A DNA stretch of 57,867 nucleotides from Nitrosomonadales bacterium (GCA_005240145.1 SBAS01000011.1:1-57867), one strand, 5' to 3'. Shown: positions 34,307 to 43,951, counted from the stretch's first letter. Numbers and translations: made by a program. Notes: generated by a model from the letters alone, not told the origin.

Positions 34307-34307
<1 letters not shown>
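33603..34307 (-). CDS. livF: branched-chain amino acid ABC transporter ATPase LivF
   Basis: A 234-residue ABC ATPase with Walker A GANGAGKSS, Q-loop region IGQVAEGRQVFPTLSVEENL (the LivF hallmark), signature LSGGEQQMLAIGR, Walker B LIMFDEPSLGLAP and H-loop LLVEQNV. It pairs with LivG to power LivHM. Start 34307 overlaps the livG stop (TGATG). The segment 34081-34180 uses codons (ATT, AGA, GGA, CGA) quite unlike the rest of the gene. Confidence 0.94.
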
Positions 34308-35031
<724 letters not shown>

Positions 35032-35035
<4 letters not shown>

Positions 35036-35997
35036 TTCCCCACTCCCAGCCTGCGCGCCAAGGCGGGCCAGATGCCGCGCGGCAGGAACATTACGACGAC
35101 CAGCAGCACCAGGCCGTAGAACACCTGCTTCACCCCCGGAAACTCCCAGCCCAGCGCGGCGAGACCCTCGGTGATGCCGTCGGAGAGCAGGATGAGCACG
35201 GCGGCGCCGAGGATCGGGCCGAACAGCGTGCCGATACCGCCGATGATGGGGCCGAGGATGATCTCGATCGAGCGGCTGATGTGGAAAATCTGCTCGGGGA
35301 ACAGGTTGTTGTAGTAGAACGCGTAGAACACGCCGGCCACCGAAGTCATCGCCGAACTGATGACCACCGCCAGCATCTTCCAGCGGAAGGTGTTGATGCC
35401 GAGCGCCTGCGCCGCCTCCTCGTTCTCGCGGATCGCTTGCCAGTAGTACCCGGCTTTTGATTTCAACAATAGAAAACAAAAAATGAAGGCAAGGGCACAC
35501 AGTGCCAGCATCACGTAATAGAACATCGCCGGCGTACCGCGCAGGTTGACGAGGTCCCAGCCGGTGCGGTGCTCGACCTTGATGAACAGGCCGCCCGGGC
35601 CGCCGAGCCACTGGATGTGGTCGAAGCCAATGCGGGTGAATTCGGCGAAAGCGATCGTCAGCAGCGCGAAGTAGACCCCGGAGATGCCGAAGCGGAAGGC
35701 GAGGAAGCCGATCGCGGCGCCGAGCAGCATGCAAAGCAGGATGGCGAGCCAGATCCCGGCCCAGGCGCCGAGACCCGTATGGAAATACAGGCCTGCCGCA
35801 GCGTAGGCACCGACGCCGACGTAGAGCGAGTGGCCGAGCGACAGCTGCCCGGCGAACCCCATCATCACGTTCCAGGCCTGGCCCGCGTAGGCGAAGAACA
35901 GGATCAGCGTGGCGACCGAGAGCGCGTAGGGCCCGGCGAACGTGGGGAAAAAAACGAGAACGAGAAGCAGAATCGAAAGAAGGATCTTCGCTCTCAT
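35032..35997 (-). CDS. livM: branched-chain amino acid ABC transporter permease LivM
   Basis: A 321-residue inner-membrane permease with about 8-10 helices. The LivM signature is GFAGQLSLGHSLYVGVGAY, and the cytoplasmic coupling region is AIRENEEAAQALGINTFRWK, where the permease docks on the ATPases. The GVFYAFYYNNLFPEQIFHIS stretch is also typical. It overlaps livH by 4 bases at the start and livG by 4 at the end, so the five genes are translated as a coupled unit. Confidence 0.94.
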
Positions 35998-36863
35998 GGG
36001 CGCCGTCCCAGCAAACCCTGTGGCCTTAACAGCAGCACCAGGATCAGCAGCCCGAAACTGAACATGCTCTTCGCCGAGGGCGTGATGAAGAGGCCGGCCA
36101 GCGCCTCGGAGACGCCGATCAGGACGCCGCCCAGCAGCGCTCCGGCCATCGAGCCCAGCCCGCCGACGATAACGATGACGAAGGCGAGCAGCGTGTAGTA
36201 GGGGCCGAGCGGCGGGGTGACGTCGACCAGCAGCACCATCATGCAGCCGGCGATCGCGACGCAGGCCGAACCCAGGCCGAAGGTGAAGGCGTAGTAGTGC
36301 TTGACGTTGAGGCCGACCACCTTGGCGCCGAGCCAGTTGTCGGCGCAGGCGCGGATCGCCCTGCCGGTGGGCGTGTAGCGGAAGAACGCGAACAGCGCGG
36401 CGGAAGCAGCGCAGGCCACCAGCGCGGCGTAGAACTTGCCGCGGTCGAGCAGCAGCGGTCCCAGCTCGATCGACTCCAGCAGGTAATCGAGCTGCACGCT
36501 GCGGGCGCCGGGGCCGAAGATCACCAGCAGCGCGTTCACCATGATGATGGCGACCGCGACCAGCAGCATGAACTGCGAATGCTCGGGGCGCGTGATGAAG
36601 GGATTGATCAGCCCCGCCTGCATGGCGTAGCCGAGCACGAAAAAGGCGAGCGCCACCGGCAGGATGGCGAGGAAGGGGTCGAGCCCGAGCGTCGTGAACA
36701 GCACCACCGCCGCGTACATCGCGATGGTCATCATCTCGCCGTGGGCGAAGTTGACCACCCGCACCACGCCAAAGATCACCGACAGCCCGAGCGCCATCAG
36801 GCCGTAGACGAGGCCCGTCAGCACGCCCGCGAGGGCGAGGTTGGCGACGTTGACCGGGTCCAT
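35994..36863 (-). CDS. livH: branched-chain amino acid ABC transporter permease LivH
   Basis: A 289-residue permease with the LivH signature GLVYGLMALGLSVIFGVVRV then VNFAHGEMMTIAMYAAV, the coupling loop TPTGRAIRACADNWLGAKVV and FVIVIVGGLGSMAGALLGGVLIG near the end. It forms the membrane channel with LivM. It lies 25 bases downstream of the binding-protein gene. The Liv family in soil betaproteobacteria often carries aromatic acids or amides rather than branched-chain amino acids, which would suit the adjacent intradiol dioxygenase. Confidence 0.94.
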   Translation of the reverse strand: MDPVNVANLALAGVLTGLVYGLMALGLSVIFGVVRVVNFAHGEMMTIAMYAAVVLFTTLGLDPFLAILPVALAFFVLGYAMQAGLINPFITRPEHSQFMLLVAVAIIMVNALLVIFGPGARSVQLDYLLESIELGPLLLDRGKFYAALVACAASAALFAFFRYTPTGRAIRACADNWLGAKVVGLNVKHYYAFTFGLGSACVAIAGCMMVLLVDVTPPLGPYYTLLAFVIVIVGGLGSMAGALLGGVLIGVSEALAGLFITPSAKSMFSFGLLILVLLLRPQGLLGRRP

Positions 36864-36888
36864 CGACCCGTGTGCGGCGCCGCTGGCC

Positions 36889-38106
36889 TCAGGCCCTGGG
36901 CATCGGGAACACCGGCTTGGCCGTCGCCGCCGCCTGCGGCAGCACCACGGTCGGCACCAGGTTCAGGTTCTGCAGGCAGGCCGAGCCGATGCCTTCGACC
37001 TGGCCCTTGGCGTTGAACTTGATCGGCCCCCCCAGCATCATTTTCGAGGTGATGTTGGTCTGGCGGATGGCCTCGGCAAGCGTCTTCGGTTCGGTGCTGC
37101 GCGCGCGCTTGTACGAGTCCGCGGCGATCAGGATCGCCTCGAAGGTGAAGCCGGCGTTCAAGCCGTGGAACACCAGCTTGTCCTTCGGGTTCTGCTTGAG
37201 GAACGCCTTCTCCACCACCTTGGTGAGCTCGGCGTTCGGGTTGTACCAGGGCACGTTCGATATGCAGTGCTCGGAGTGCTTGCCCAGCGCCTTGAAAAAT
37301 TGCTCCTCGTACATCCCGGGCGAGCCCGGGCTGATAACGCCCATCGGGTACCAGCGCTGCTTCACCATCTCGCGGCGCAGCAGGATGGCGTCGTTCAATC
37401 GGCACACCAGCAGCAGGAAGTCGGCGTTGGTCGCCTTCGCCTTGCCGATCTCGACCGTGAGGTCCTTCGCCGCCGGGTCGTAGGAGATCGTCTCGACGAT
37501 CTTGAACGGCAGCTGGGTCTGCGTCGGCAGGATGGCGCCGATGCCCCTCGCCATGGCCTGGCCGAAGGTATCGTTGACGTGCATGAACACCGCAGTACGC
37601 GGCACGGTATTGGTGGCGCGGAACAGGTCGCCGATCAGCGCCAAGCCGTTCCTGACGATGTCGCCCGCGGTCTGGAAATTGCGGAACACGAACTTGTAGC
37701 CCTGCTCGGTGATCGGCGGCGCGGCGGCGATGTTGATGACGAAGGGCACGCCGCGCTGCTCCGCGACCTGCGCGATCGCGGTAGCCGCGCCGGAATCGAA
37801 CGGGCCTACCAGCACGTGCGCGCCTTCCTGGATCAGGCGCTCGGCGCGGGTGCGCGCGGTGTCGACGTTGGATTCCCAGTCGGCGTTCATGAGTTCGATG
37901 TCGACGCCAAGCATCTCCCTGATCACGCCCGGGGCGAGGTCGGCACCTTTCTGGCAGGACTGGCCGATGAAGCCCTGCACGCCGGAACGCGGCAGGATGA
38001 CGCCTACCTTCAACCTCTGCGACTGCGCGCGAAGGATGCCGAACGGCGAAAGCGCGCTTGCCGCGCCTGCGGCGGCCAAGGTCTTGCTGAATTGCCGGCG
38101 ATCCAT
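36889..38106 (-). CDS. ABC transporter substrate-binding protein (Leu/Ile/Val-type)
   Basis: A 405-residue periplasmic binding protein of the LivJ/AmiC type with a twin-Arg-like export signal (MDRRQFSKTLAAAGAASALS). It has KVGVILPRSGVQGFIGQSCQ, LNADWESN-type sequence (ELMNADWESNVDTARTRAER), HVLVGPFDSGAATAIAQVAE, VFMHVNDTFGQAMARGIGAI and HGLNAGFTFEAILIAADSYK. It supplies the ligand to LivHMGF encoded downstream. The start has a GGGAGAAG ribosome site. Ligand identity is open; divergence from a dioxygenase gene suggests an aromatic acid. Confidence 0.92.
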   Translation of the reverse strand: MDRRQFSKTLAAAGAASALSPFGILRAQSQRLKVGVILPRSGVQGFIGQSCQKGADLAPGVIREMLGVDIELMNADWESNVDTARTRAERLIQEGAHVLVGPFDSGAATAIAQVAEQRGVPFVINIAAAPPITEQGYKFVFRNFQTAGDIVRNGLALIGDLFRATNTVPRTAVFMHVNDTFGQAMARGIGAILPTQTQLPFKIVETISYDPAAKDLTVEIGKAKATNADFLLLVCRLNDAILLRREMVKQRWYPMGVISPGSPGMYEEQFFKALGKHSEHCISNVPWYNPNAELTKVVEKAFLKQNPKDKLVFHGLNAGFTFEAILIAADSYKRARSTEPKTLAEAIRQTNITSKMMLGGPIKFNAKGQVEGIGSACLQNLNLVPTVVLPQAAATAKPVFPMPRA

Positions 38107-38171
38107 GATTTCTTCTCCCGATAGGGTCTGCGTAAATGTTATATAGCATCATCGGACTGGAGGAGACAACC

Positions 38172-38717
38172 ATGGACCTCGTCAATGCCCGCCGCCGCGC
38201 ACTGCTGGCAGCGGCGCTCGCAATGCCTTTCGCCGCCAGCGGCCAGAGCGGCTGCGGCGCGGCCACCCCGCAGGACATGGAAGGTCCGTTCTACAAGCCT
38301 GGCGCACCCTTGCGCGCTAACCTGGCTGAAGCGGGTTCGACCGCCGGCCGGATGCTGCTGACCGGATTCGTGCGCTCCGCCGAGTGCAAACCGCTCGCGG
38401 GCGTTTCGCTTGATTTCTGGCACGCCGACGACAAAGGCGAATACGACAACTCGGGCTACCGCTATCGCGGCATCGTTTCGACGGACTCGCAGGGGCGCTA
38501 CCGGCTGGAGACCAACCTGCCGCCGCCGTACATGGGCCGGCCACGCCACATCCATGTCAGGCTGCAGCGGCTTGGTGGCCGCGTGCTGACGACGCAGCTT
38601 TATTTTCCCGGCGAAGCGCGCGGCGCGAATAGCGCCTTGGTGGTGAAGATGGAACGCCGTGCCGATGGGCGCACCGCAAGCTACGACTTCGTGATCTCGT
38701 CGCCGCTGAACCCGTAG
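38172..38717 (+). CDS. intradiol ring-cleavage dioxygenase, exported
   Basis: A 181-residue protein of the intradiol (protocatechuate 3,4-/catechol 1,2-) dioxygenase superfamily. It opens an aromatic diol between the hydroxyls using Fe(III). Likely ligands are Tyr in EYDNSGYRYRG and the His pair in PRHIHVRLQ, with the beta-sandwich strand LDFWHADDKGEYD between. DMEGPFYKPGAP is the usual start of the fold. A twin-Arg-like signal (NARRRALLAAALAMPFAASG) suggests export, and the length is close to stand-alone single-domain members. ATG 38172 with a GGAGGAG ribosome site is preferred over an upstream ATG at 38136. Confidence 0.88.
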   Translation: MDLVNARRRALLAAALAMPFAASGQSGCGAATPQDMEGPFYKPGAPLRANLAEAGSTAGRMLLTGFVRSAECKPLAGVSLDFWHADDKGEYDNSGYRYRGIVSTDSQGRYRLETNLPPPYMGRPRHIHVRLQRLGGRVLTTQLYFPGEARGANSALVVKMERRADGRTASYDFVISSPLNP

Positions 38718-38750
38718 CATCACTTGTTTCCCCACTAGCCGTCCGGATGC

Positions 38751-38756
38751 GATAAT
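38751..38756 (+). promoter_or_regulatory. -10 box before fdxA
   Basis: GATAAT ends 6 bases before the fdxA ATG at 38763 and there is no ribosome site between them. Transcription starting 6-7 bases after the box would begin at the ATG itself, giving a leaderless mRNA. No well-spaced -35 is evident. Confidence 0.4.
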
Positions 38757-38762
38757 CGCACC

Positions 38763-39101
38763 ATGACCTACGTCGTCACCGAAGCCTGCATCAAGTGCAA
38801 GCACATGGATTGCATCGAGGTTTGCCCCGTGGACTGCTTCTACGAGGGTGAAAACATGCTCGTCATCCACCCCGACGAATGCATCGACTGCGGCGTGTGC
38901 GAGCCCGAATGCCCGCCCAAGGCGATCGTGCCCGATTCCGATCCCCAGGCCGACAATTGGCTCAAACTGAACACCGAGTTCGCCGTGAAGTGGCCCAACA
39001 TCACGCGCAAGGGCACGCCGCCGCCCGATGCGGACGACTGGAAGGAAGTGCCCGACAAGTACGCCAAGTACTTCACGCCAAACCCGGGCAAAGGCGAGTA
39101 G
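38763..39101 (+). CDS. fdxA: ferredoxin FdxA (7Fe-8S type)
   Basis: A 112-residue bacterial-type ferredoxin with the FdxA start [20 protein letters not shown], then [35 protein letters not shown] and the long helical C-terminal tail. The first cluster motif CxxCxxxxCxxxCP is suited to a [3Fe-4S] site as in Azotobacter FdI, and the second (CxxCxxCxxxCP) to [4Fe-4S]. It carries low-potential electrons or supports Fe-S enzymes. It is 16 bases upstream of the aconitase X genes, whose product needs an Fe-S cluster. Confidence 0.94.
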   Translation: MTYVVTEACIKCKHMDCIEVCPVDCFYEGENMLVIHPDECIDCGVCEPECPPKAIVPDSDPQADNWLKLNTEFAVKWPNITRKGTPPPDADDWKEVPDKYAKYFTPNPGKGE

Positions 39102-39117
39102 CCACGGGTTTTCCCTC

Positions 39118-40338
39118 ATGGAGTTGACCTCCGAGGAACAATCCATCCTCGGCGGCGGGCGCGGCGAGGCGGCCAGGCGCGCGCTCCAGTACCAGCTCGA
39201 AGTCGGCAAATTCTGGGGCGCGAAGCGCTTCGTCCCGGTCACCAACGTGCACATGATGGGCGACATCGAAGTCATGGGCGATGCCGGGCTGGAGTTTCTC
39301 AGGAACGAAGTAAAACAATCCGCGCGTTGCGCCGTTCCCACAACCACGAACGCCCGCTGCATGGATTTCGCCCACTGCGAGCGCATGGGGCAGGACGCCG
39401 GCGAGGCCGTGAAGGAGCGCGAAATCATCGCCATCCTGCGGCGCATGGACGTCGCCACCACCGACACCTGCATCAACTACCAGACCGTCTACCAGCCGCA
39501 CCTGGGCGAGCACGTCGCCTGGGGCGACACCGGCACCGTGATCTACGCCAATTCGGTGTTCGGCGCGCGTTCAAATTTCGAAGCCGGTCCCGCCGCGCTC
39601 GCCGCCGCCCTGACCGGGCGCACGCCCGAATACGGATTTCATCTCGATGAGCATCGCCAAGGCACGTTCGCCGTCGAGCTCAAGGCAGGGCTGAACGACC
39701 TGGCGGACTGGGGAGCGGTCGGCAAGCTGGTCGGCGAATCGCACCAGAATTATTACGCGGTTCCCGTATTCCATAGTTACCGGCGCATACCGACCGCCGA
39801 CGAACTCAAGCACCTGGGGGCGGCACTTGCGAGTTACGGCTCCATGGGCATGTTTCATTTTTCCGGGGTCACGCCGGAAGCACCTTCGATTCTGCCCAGT
39901 GAAAAGATGGTTGTAGCCGAGGCCGATCTGGAAGCGGTCTATCGGAACTACAAGCTCGGCGATGGAGACGCGAGGCTGGTCGTATTCTCCGGACCCCAGC
40001 AGTCGTTGTTCGAAATGAAGAATTTGAGTTATTTGTTTGAAAATAAAAAAGTGAAAAGCGGAACTACCTGCATCGTCACCACGAATTCGGCGATTCTCAA
40101 GCAGTCGCGGGATCTGGGTTACGCGAAGATTCTGGAGGACGCGGGCGTGACGATCCTTGAGGGCGTGTGCTTCTACATCCTGCAGAACCTCTCGCCGATG
40201 CGCGAGAAGAACCGCTGGACCAACATGGTTTCGAATTCGGCCAAGATCGTGAACATCATCGGCGCGCACCGCTTCAACACCATCCTGCGGCGCACGGCAG
40301 ACTGTGTTGGGATCGCCTGTTCAGGGGTCTTGAAATGA
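39118..40338 (+). CDS. aconitase X catalytic (large) subunit
   Basis: A 406-residue protein of the AcnX large-domain family. It has the N-terminal GGGRGEAARRALQYQLEVGK, FVPVTNVHMMGDIEVMGDAG, CINYQTVYQPHLGEHVAWGD, then YANSVFGARSNFEAGPAAL (the most conserved stretch) and the C-terminal DCVGIACSGVLK. Candidate Fe-S ligands are Cys in DTCINY, GVCFYI and DCVGIAC. AcnX enzymes dehydrate small hydroxy acids; characterised activities are cis-3-hydroxy-L-proline dehydratase in bacteria and phosphomevalonate dehydratase in archaea. The substrate here is not determined. It is split from its small subunit, which overlaps by 4 bases. Confidence 0.9.
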   Translation: MELTSEEQSILGGGRGEAARRALQYQLEVGKFWGAKRFVPVTNVHMMGDIEVMGDAGLEFLRNEVKQSARCAVPTTTNARCMDFAHCERMGQDAGEAVKEREIIAILRRMDVATTDTCINYQTVYQPHLGEHVAWGDTGTVIYANSVFGARSNFEAGPAALAAALTGRTPEYGFHLDEHRQGTFAVELKAGLNDLADWGAVGKLVGESHQNYYAVPVFHSYRRIPTADELKHLGAALASYGSMGMFHFSGVTPEAPSILPSEKMVVAEADLEAVYRNYKLGDGDARLVVFSGPQQSLFEMKNLSYLFENKKVKSGTTCIVTTNSAILKQSRDLGYAKILEDAGVTILEGVCFYILQNLSPMREKNRWTNMVSNSAKIVNIIGAHRFNTILRRTADCVGIACSGVLK

Positions 40339-40745
40339 ACATCAAGGTAAAACGCGCCTTTGGCCAGGTCGTGGAAGGCGAAGCCGTCGTCTCGGAGGAG
40401 GGTTTTTCGCCACGCTACGACCTCGACCGCTGGACCGGCCTCATCACCAAGCCGGGCCACAAGCTGGAAGGCACGAGCATCGTCGACAAGATCTGCTTCT
40501 TTCCCACCGCCAAGGGAGGCATTGCCGCCGGCTGGGCATTCTACGACATCAAGTGGAAGAAAATCTCGCCTAAGGCATTCATCTTTGGTGTCACGAATCC
40601 GGTGATGGTCCAAGGCGCCGTCTTTGCCGGCATCCCGATCACCGAAGGCTGGGATCCGCATCCGCGCGCGGTTGTAAAGACCGGAGACTGGGTACGCGTC
40701 GATCCAGGCAGAAAACTGATCGAGGTCCTAAAACGCGCGCCCTAG
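40335..40745 (+). CDS. aconitase X swivel (small) subunit
   Basis: A 136-residue DUF126/AcnX small-domain protein that folds as the swivel domain over the large subunit's Fe-S site. Matches include EGEAVVSEEGFSPRYDLDR, TGLITKPGHKLEGTSIVDKI, CFFPTAKGGIAAGWAFYDIK and AVFAGIPITEGWDPHP. The substrate-binding Ser/Pro region of the family corresponds to the FFPTAKGG segment. ATG 40335 overlaps the large-subunit stop (ATGA). Its 3' end overlaps the probable start of the amidase lipoprotein. Confidence 0.9.
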   Translation: MNIKVKRAFGQVVEGEAVVSEEGFSPRYDLDRWTGLITKPGHKLEGTSIVDKICFFPTAKGGIAAGWAFYDIKWKKISPKAFIFGVTNPVMVQGAVFAGIPITEGWDPHPRAVVKTGDWVRVDPGRKLIEVLKRAP

Positions 40746-41458
40746 TCGCAGTCGTCGCGCTGGCCTTGGCCGCGTGCTCGCCCCAGGCGGTGCGGATGGG
40801 CCAGGGCGAATGGCTGCCGTCACCCAATTTCGACGAGCGCCGGCCCGGCTTCGTCATCATTCACCATACCTCGAGCGACACGGCAGCGCGCGCCATCCGC
40901 ATCCTGAGCGATCCCGGGAGCAAGGTGAGCGCGCATTACGTGATCGATCGCGACGGCCGCCTGGTCCAGCTGGTCGACGAGCGCGCGCGCGCCTGGCATG
41001 CGGGAGACTCCCGCTGGGGCGGGATTGCGGACCTCAATTCTTTCTCCATTGGCATCGAGCTGGTGAACACCGGCGAGGAGCCATTTGCCGAACCGCAAAT
41101 CGTGGCTTTGCTCTCGCTCCTCGCGGGACTGCGCGAGCGGTACCGGATTCCCGTGGCAAATTATCTGGGTCACGGCGACATTGCGCCGGGCAGGAAGGTC
41201 GACCCCAGCCGTTCCTTTCCCTGGCAACGCCTGGCCGCGCAGGGCTTCGGGCTGTGGTGCGAGGCGCCGGCGCCGGCTGCGCCGCCCGGTCTCGATGCGA
41301 TTGGCGCGCTGCAGGCGTTCGGCTACGACGTAGCGGATGTGGCCGCCGCAGCGACGGCGTTCCGCCGCCATTTCAGGGGCGAGGAACGCAGCGGGGCCGT
41401 TCTGGACGAGACGGAACGCGCGCTGCTCGCCTGCTTGCTGGAATTGAAGCGCCGCTGA
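40733..41458 (+). CDS. N-acetylmuramoyl-L-alanine amidase, probable lipoprotein
   Basis: A zinc amidase of the AmpD/PGRP (amidase_2) family: FVIIHHTSSDTAARAIRIL, KVSAHYVIDRDGRLVQLVDE, AWHAGDSRWGGIADLN, SIGIELVNTGE and YLGHGDIAPGRKVDPSRSFP, with His, His and Asp zinc ligands. A C-terminal peptidoglycan-binding-like helix bundle follows. The first ordinary start is TTG 40766, but the frame upstream encodes RALVAVVALALAACS, a clear lipoprotein signal with lipobox LAAC. I place the start at ACG 40733, 7 bases after GAGG and inside the aconitase X small gene. It should be an outer-membrane-anchored cell-wall hydrolase. Confidence 0.82.
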   Translation, partial: TRALVAVVALALAACSPQAVRMGQGEWLPSPNFDERRPGFVIIHHTSSDTAARAIRILSDPGSKVSAHYVIDRDGRLVQLVDERARAWHAGDSRWGGIADLNSFSIGIELVNTGEEPFAEPQIVALLSLLAGLRERYRIPVANYLGHGDIAPGRKVDPSRSFPWQRLAAQGFGLWCEAPAPAAPPGLDAIGALQAFGYDVADVAAAATAFRRHFRGEERSGAVLDETERALLACLLELKRR

Positions 41459-41494
41459 TAATGCGCGGCAACTGCTCTGACAGAGAGGCAGGAC

Positions 41495-41521
41495 ATGACG
41501 CATTTCCCGCGGCTGCCATAA
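41495..41521 (+). other. possible 8-codon leader ORF
   Basis: The frame ATG ACG CAT TTC CCG CGG CTG CCA TAA has a good ribosome site (GAGAGGCAGG) and ends 3 bases before the ATG of the SDR gene. It could promote translation of that gene by reinitiation. It might instead be the stump of a lost gene, since flavin oxidoreductases often start with MTxFPRL. Evidence is thin. Confidence 0.25.
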
Positions 41522-41524
41522 GTC

Positions 41525-42940
41525 ATGCCGAAATCGTTTCCTGAGCGCTTGCGCGCAAGCGTGGAACTGCTTGAGCAGATCGCCGCCGACTGGCGCCTGC
41601 TGGAGGAGCTGCCCGCGGCGGAGCGGCGGCGCCTGCACGCTGCGGTGGCCCTCCTGTACAACCCCGATCCGGTGGCGCGCCGCAGGCGGATGAAGGCCGA
41701 GGAACGCGCGCGCCGCGCGGCCGGCACGCGGCGCGAAGAGGAGGTGCTGCAGAAGACCGGCATCCGGGAGCTGCGCCGCAAGCCGGTGTTCACGACGCCC
41801 AACGTTTATCCGCCGAAGGAAATCGCCGCCGAGCCCAGCGCATCCGGCGAGTCGCAGCATTGTTATGTTTGCAAGCAGAAGTACGCGCAGATCCATCATT
41901 TCTACGACCAGCTGTGCCCGGTCTGCGCGGAATTGAATTTCCGCAAGCGCACCGAGCTTGCCGACCTGCGCGGCCGCGTGGCGCTGCTCACCGGCGGGCG
42001 CGTGAAGATCGGCTACCAGGCGGGACTGAAGCTGCTGCGTGCAGGCGCGCGGCTCATCGTTACCACGCGTTTCCCGCGCGACTCGGCGGCGCGCTATGCG
42101 CGCGAGCCCGACTTCGCGCAATGGGGCGACCGGCTGGAAATCTACGGCCTGGACCTGCGCCACACGCCCAGCGTCGAGGCGTTCTGCCGGCAATTGCTGG
42201 CAACGCACCCGCGGCTGGATTTCATCATCAACAACGCCTGTCAGACCGTGCGCCGGCCGCCGGAGTTCTACCGGCACATGATGGAAGGAGAAAAGGTCGC
42301 GCTTTCCGGATCGCAGATAAGGCTCATTGCCGAAGTTCCGAGCGCGCCCGAGCTTTCGCAGGTGAAGCTGCTGCCGGAGGACTTCTCGGTGCAGAAGCAT
42401 CTATTCCCGCAAGGCCGGCTCGACCAGGACCTGCAGCAGGTGGACCTTCGCGGGCGCAACTCCTGGCGCCTGCTGCTGGCCGAAGTGCCGGCAGTGGAGA
42501 TGCTGGAGGTGCAACTCGTCAACGCGGTCGCGCCGTTCATCCTCAACGCGCGCCTGAAGCAGCTCATGCTGCGCTCGCCGGAGCGCGACAAGCACATCGT
42601 CAACGTCTCGGCGGTCGAAGGGCAGTTCTACCGCAACTTCAAGACTACCCGCCATCCGCATACCAACATGGCCAAGGCCGCGCTCAACATGATGACGCGC
42701 ACCTCGGCCACCGACTACCACCACGACGGCATCCACATGAACAGCGTCGATACGGGCTGGGTGACCGACGAAGATCCGGTGGAGATCGCCGCGCGCAAGA
42801 CCGCCGAGCACCGTTTCCATCCGCCGCTGGATATCGTCGACGGCGCCGCGCGCATCGTCGATCCCATCATCGCCGGCTTCAACACCGGTGAACATGTTTG
42901 GGGTAAATTCCTCAAGGACTACCAGCCTACAGATTGGTAA
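41525..42940 (+). CDS. SDR oxidoreductase with N-terminal zinc-knuckle extension
   Basis: A 471-residue protein. Residues about 1-150 hold an Arg/Glu-rich helical region and a possible zinc knuckle (CYVCKQKY, then [19 protein letters not shown]). The SDR domain follows with [18 protein letters not shown] (cofactor loop), [23 protein letters not shown] (NNA), INVSAVEG-type Ser segment ([12 protein letters not shown]) and [10 protein letters not shown] (Lys), ending [13 protein letters not shown]. The usual catalytic Tyr of YxxxK appears as H-x-x-M-A-K (HPHTNMAK), so the active site may be altered. About 100 residues are inserted in the middle compared with a 250-residue SDR. Substrate unknown. 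Confidence 0.82.
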   Translation: MPKSFPERLRASVELLEQIAADWRLLEELPAAERRRLHAAVALLYNPDPVARRRRMKAEERARRAAGTRREEEVLQKTGIRELRRKPVFTTPNVYPPKEIAAEPSASGESQHCYVCKQKYAQIHHFYDQLCPVCAELNFRKRTELADLRGRVALLTGGRVKIGYQAGLKLLRAGARLIVTTRFPRDSAARYAREPDFAQWGDRLEIYGLDLRHTPSVEAFCRQLLATHPRLDFIINNACQTVRRPPEFYRHMMEGEKVALSGSQIRLIAEVPSAPELSQVKLLPEDFSVQKHLFPQGRLDQDLQQVDLRGRNSWRLLLAEVPAVEMLEVQLVNAVAPFILNARLKQLMLRSPERDKHIVNVSAVEGQFYRNFKTTRHPHTNMAKAALNMMTRTSATDYHHDGIHMNSVDTGWVTDEDPVEIAARKTAEHRFHPPLDIVDGAARIVDPIIAGFNTGEHVWGKFLKDYQPTDW

Positions 42941-42946
42941 CGGGCT

Positions 42947-43927
42947 TCAGGGCGGCGGCCCGTCCGCGCCGAACAGCAATCTCGCCCTCTGGTCGCTCGG
43001 CGATGCGCGGCTGGCGCTGATCTCGAGCACCGCTGCCGGCGTATGGCGTTCGGCCCGGGCACGTTGCGCCCGCAGGGTGGCGATGCGCCGGTCCAGTTTG
43101 TCTGCCGCATCCTGCATGCCACGGGCGTCCAGGATCTGGCGCAGCCGCATGAGTTCGTCGATTTTCTGCATCGCGACGTCCGTCGCCGTGGTCGATGAGG
43201 GTGCGGCGATCGCCTCGCCCTCCGTCAGCGAGCGCGGCGGCGCGCCCCAGTGCGACTTGGGCTGGTTCGCGGCGGCGACGAACTCCTGGGGCGCGGCTAA
43301 CAGCCGCGCGAGGTCGAGGCGCCGGAACTTGAAGGCCCATTCCAGCGCACCGTCGCCCCGGTCGTTCTTCACGCGCGGGTCGGCACCGCGCGCGAGCAGC
43401 TGCCTGAGCAGCTTCTCGTGGCCCTCGTAAACCGCCATCATGAGCACGCTCGAACCGTTGCTGCTGCGCGCGTTGATGTCGGCGCCGTTCTCAAGCAGCA
43501 GCGTGGCGATCTCGGCACGCCCGGCGAACACCGCGTAGTGCAGCGCGCTCCAGCTCATCGACTCGCTGTTGATGCGCGCGCCCTTCGCCAGCAGCCACTT
43601 GACCGCGTTCGCGTGTCCCTGCCAGGCCGCGTGCATCAGCGCCCGTTCGCCCAGGGCATTTGCCTTGTTGACGTCCGCGCCGCGCGCGACCAGCAGTTCC
43701 ATCATCGGAATGTCGCCGCGCCAGGCGCCGATCATGAGGCCGGTGCCGATGCGATCGGCCATGTAGTCCGCAGGCAGGCCGGCGTCGAGCCATTTGCGCA
43801 GCTGCGCGACATCGCCCGACTCCAGGCTGCTGCCGAAGGTCGCCGGGTCCGGCTGCGCCAGCAGCTTGCCTGCAGGCAGCAGCAGCAGCGCGCACAGGAG
43901 TGTCCTGCTGATAAAGTGTCGCAACAC
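42947..43927 (-). CDS. exported ankyrin-repeat protein
   Basis: A 326-residue protein with a signal peptide (RHFISRTLLCALLLLPAGKL) and about five ankyrin repeats (for example GDIPMMELLVARGADVNKAN, GHANAVKWLLAKGARINSES, GRAEIATLLLENGADINARS, GHEKLLRQLLARGADPRVKN). A C-terminal coiled-coil-like stretch follows (KIDELMRLRQILDARGMQDA, then ADKLDRRIATLRAQRA). It should act as a periplasmic binding scaffold. GTG 43927 is the preferred start; TTG 43924 is possible. It is divergent from tonB, 24 bases away, and converges on the SDR gene. Confidence 0.85.
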   Translation of the reverse strand: MLRHFISRTLLCALLLLPAGKLLAQPDPATFGSSLESGDVAQLRKWLDAGLPADYMADRIGTGLMIGAWRGDIPMMELLVARGADVNKANALGERALMHAAWQGHANAVKWLLAKGARINSESMSWSALHYAVFAGRAEIATLLLENGADINARSSNGSSVLMMAVYEGHEKLLRQLLARGADPRVKNDRGDGALEWAFKFRRLDLARLLAAPQEFVAAANQPKSHWGAPPRSLTEGEAIAAPSSTTATDVAMQKIDELMRLRQILDARGMQDAADKLDRRIATLRAQRARAERHTPAAVLEISASRASPSDQRARLLFGADGPPP

Positions 43928-43951
43928 CGTTCGATCCTTCAGCCGTACACC

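Noticed and set aside
38136-38171. Upstream ATG extending the intradiol dioxygenase
   Set aside because: ATG 38172 has a strong ribosome site and begins a proper export signal; the extension lies over the promoter region.
40820-42400. 526-codon minus-strand ORF opposite the amidase and SDR
   Set aside because: Shadow frame; composition typical of the reverse of GC-rich coding sequence.
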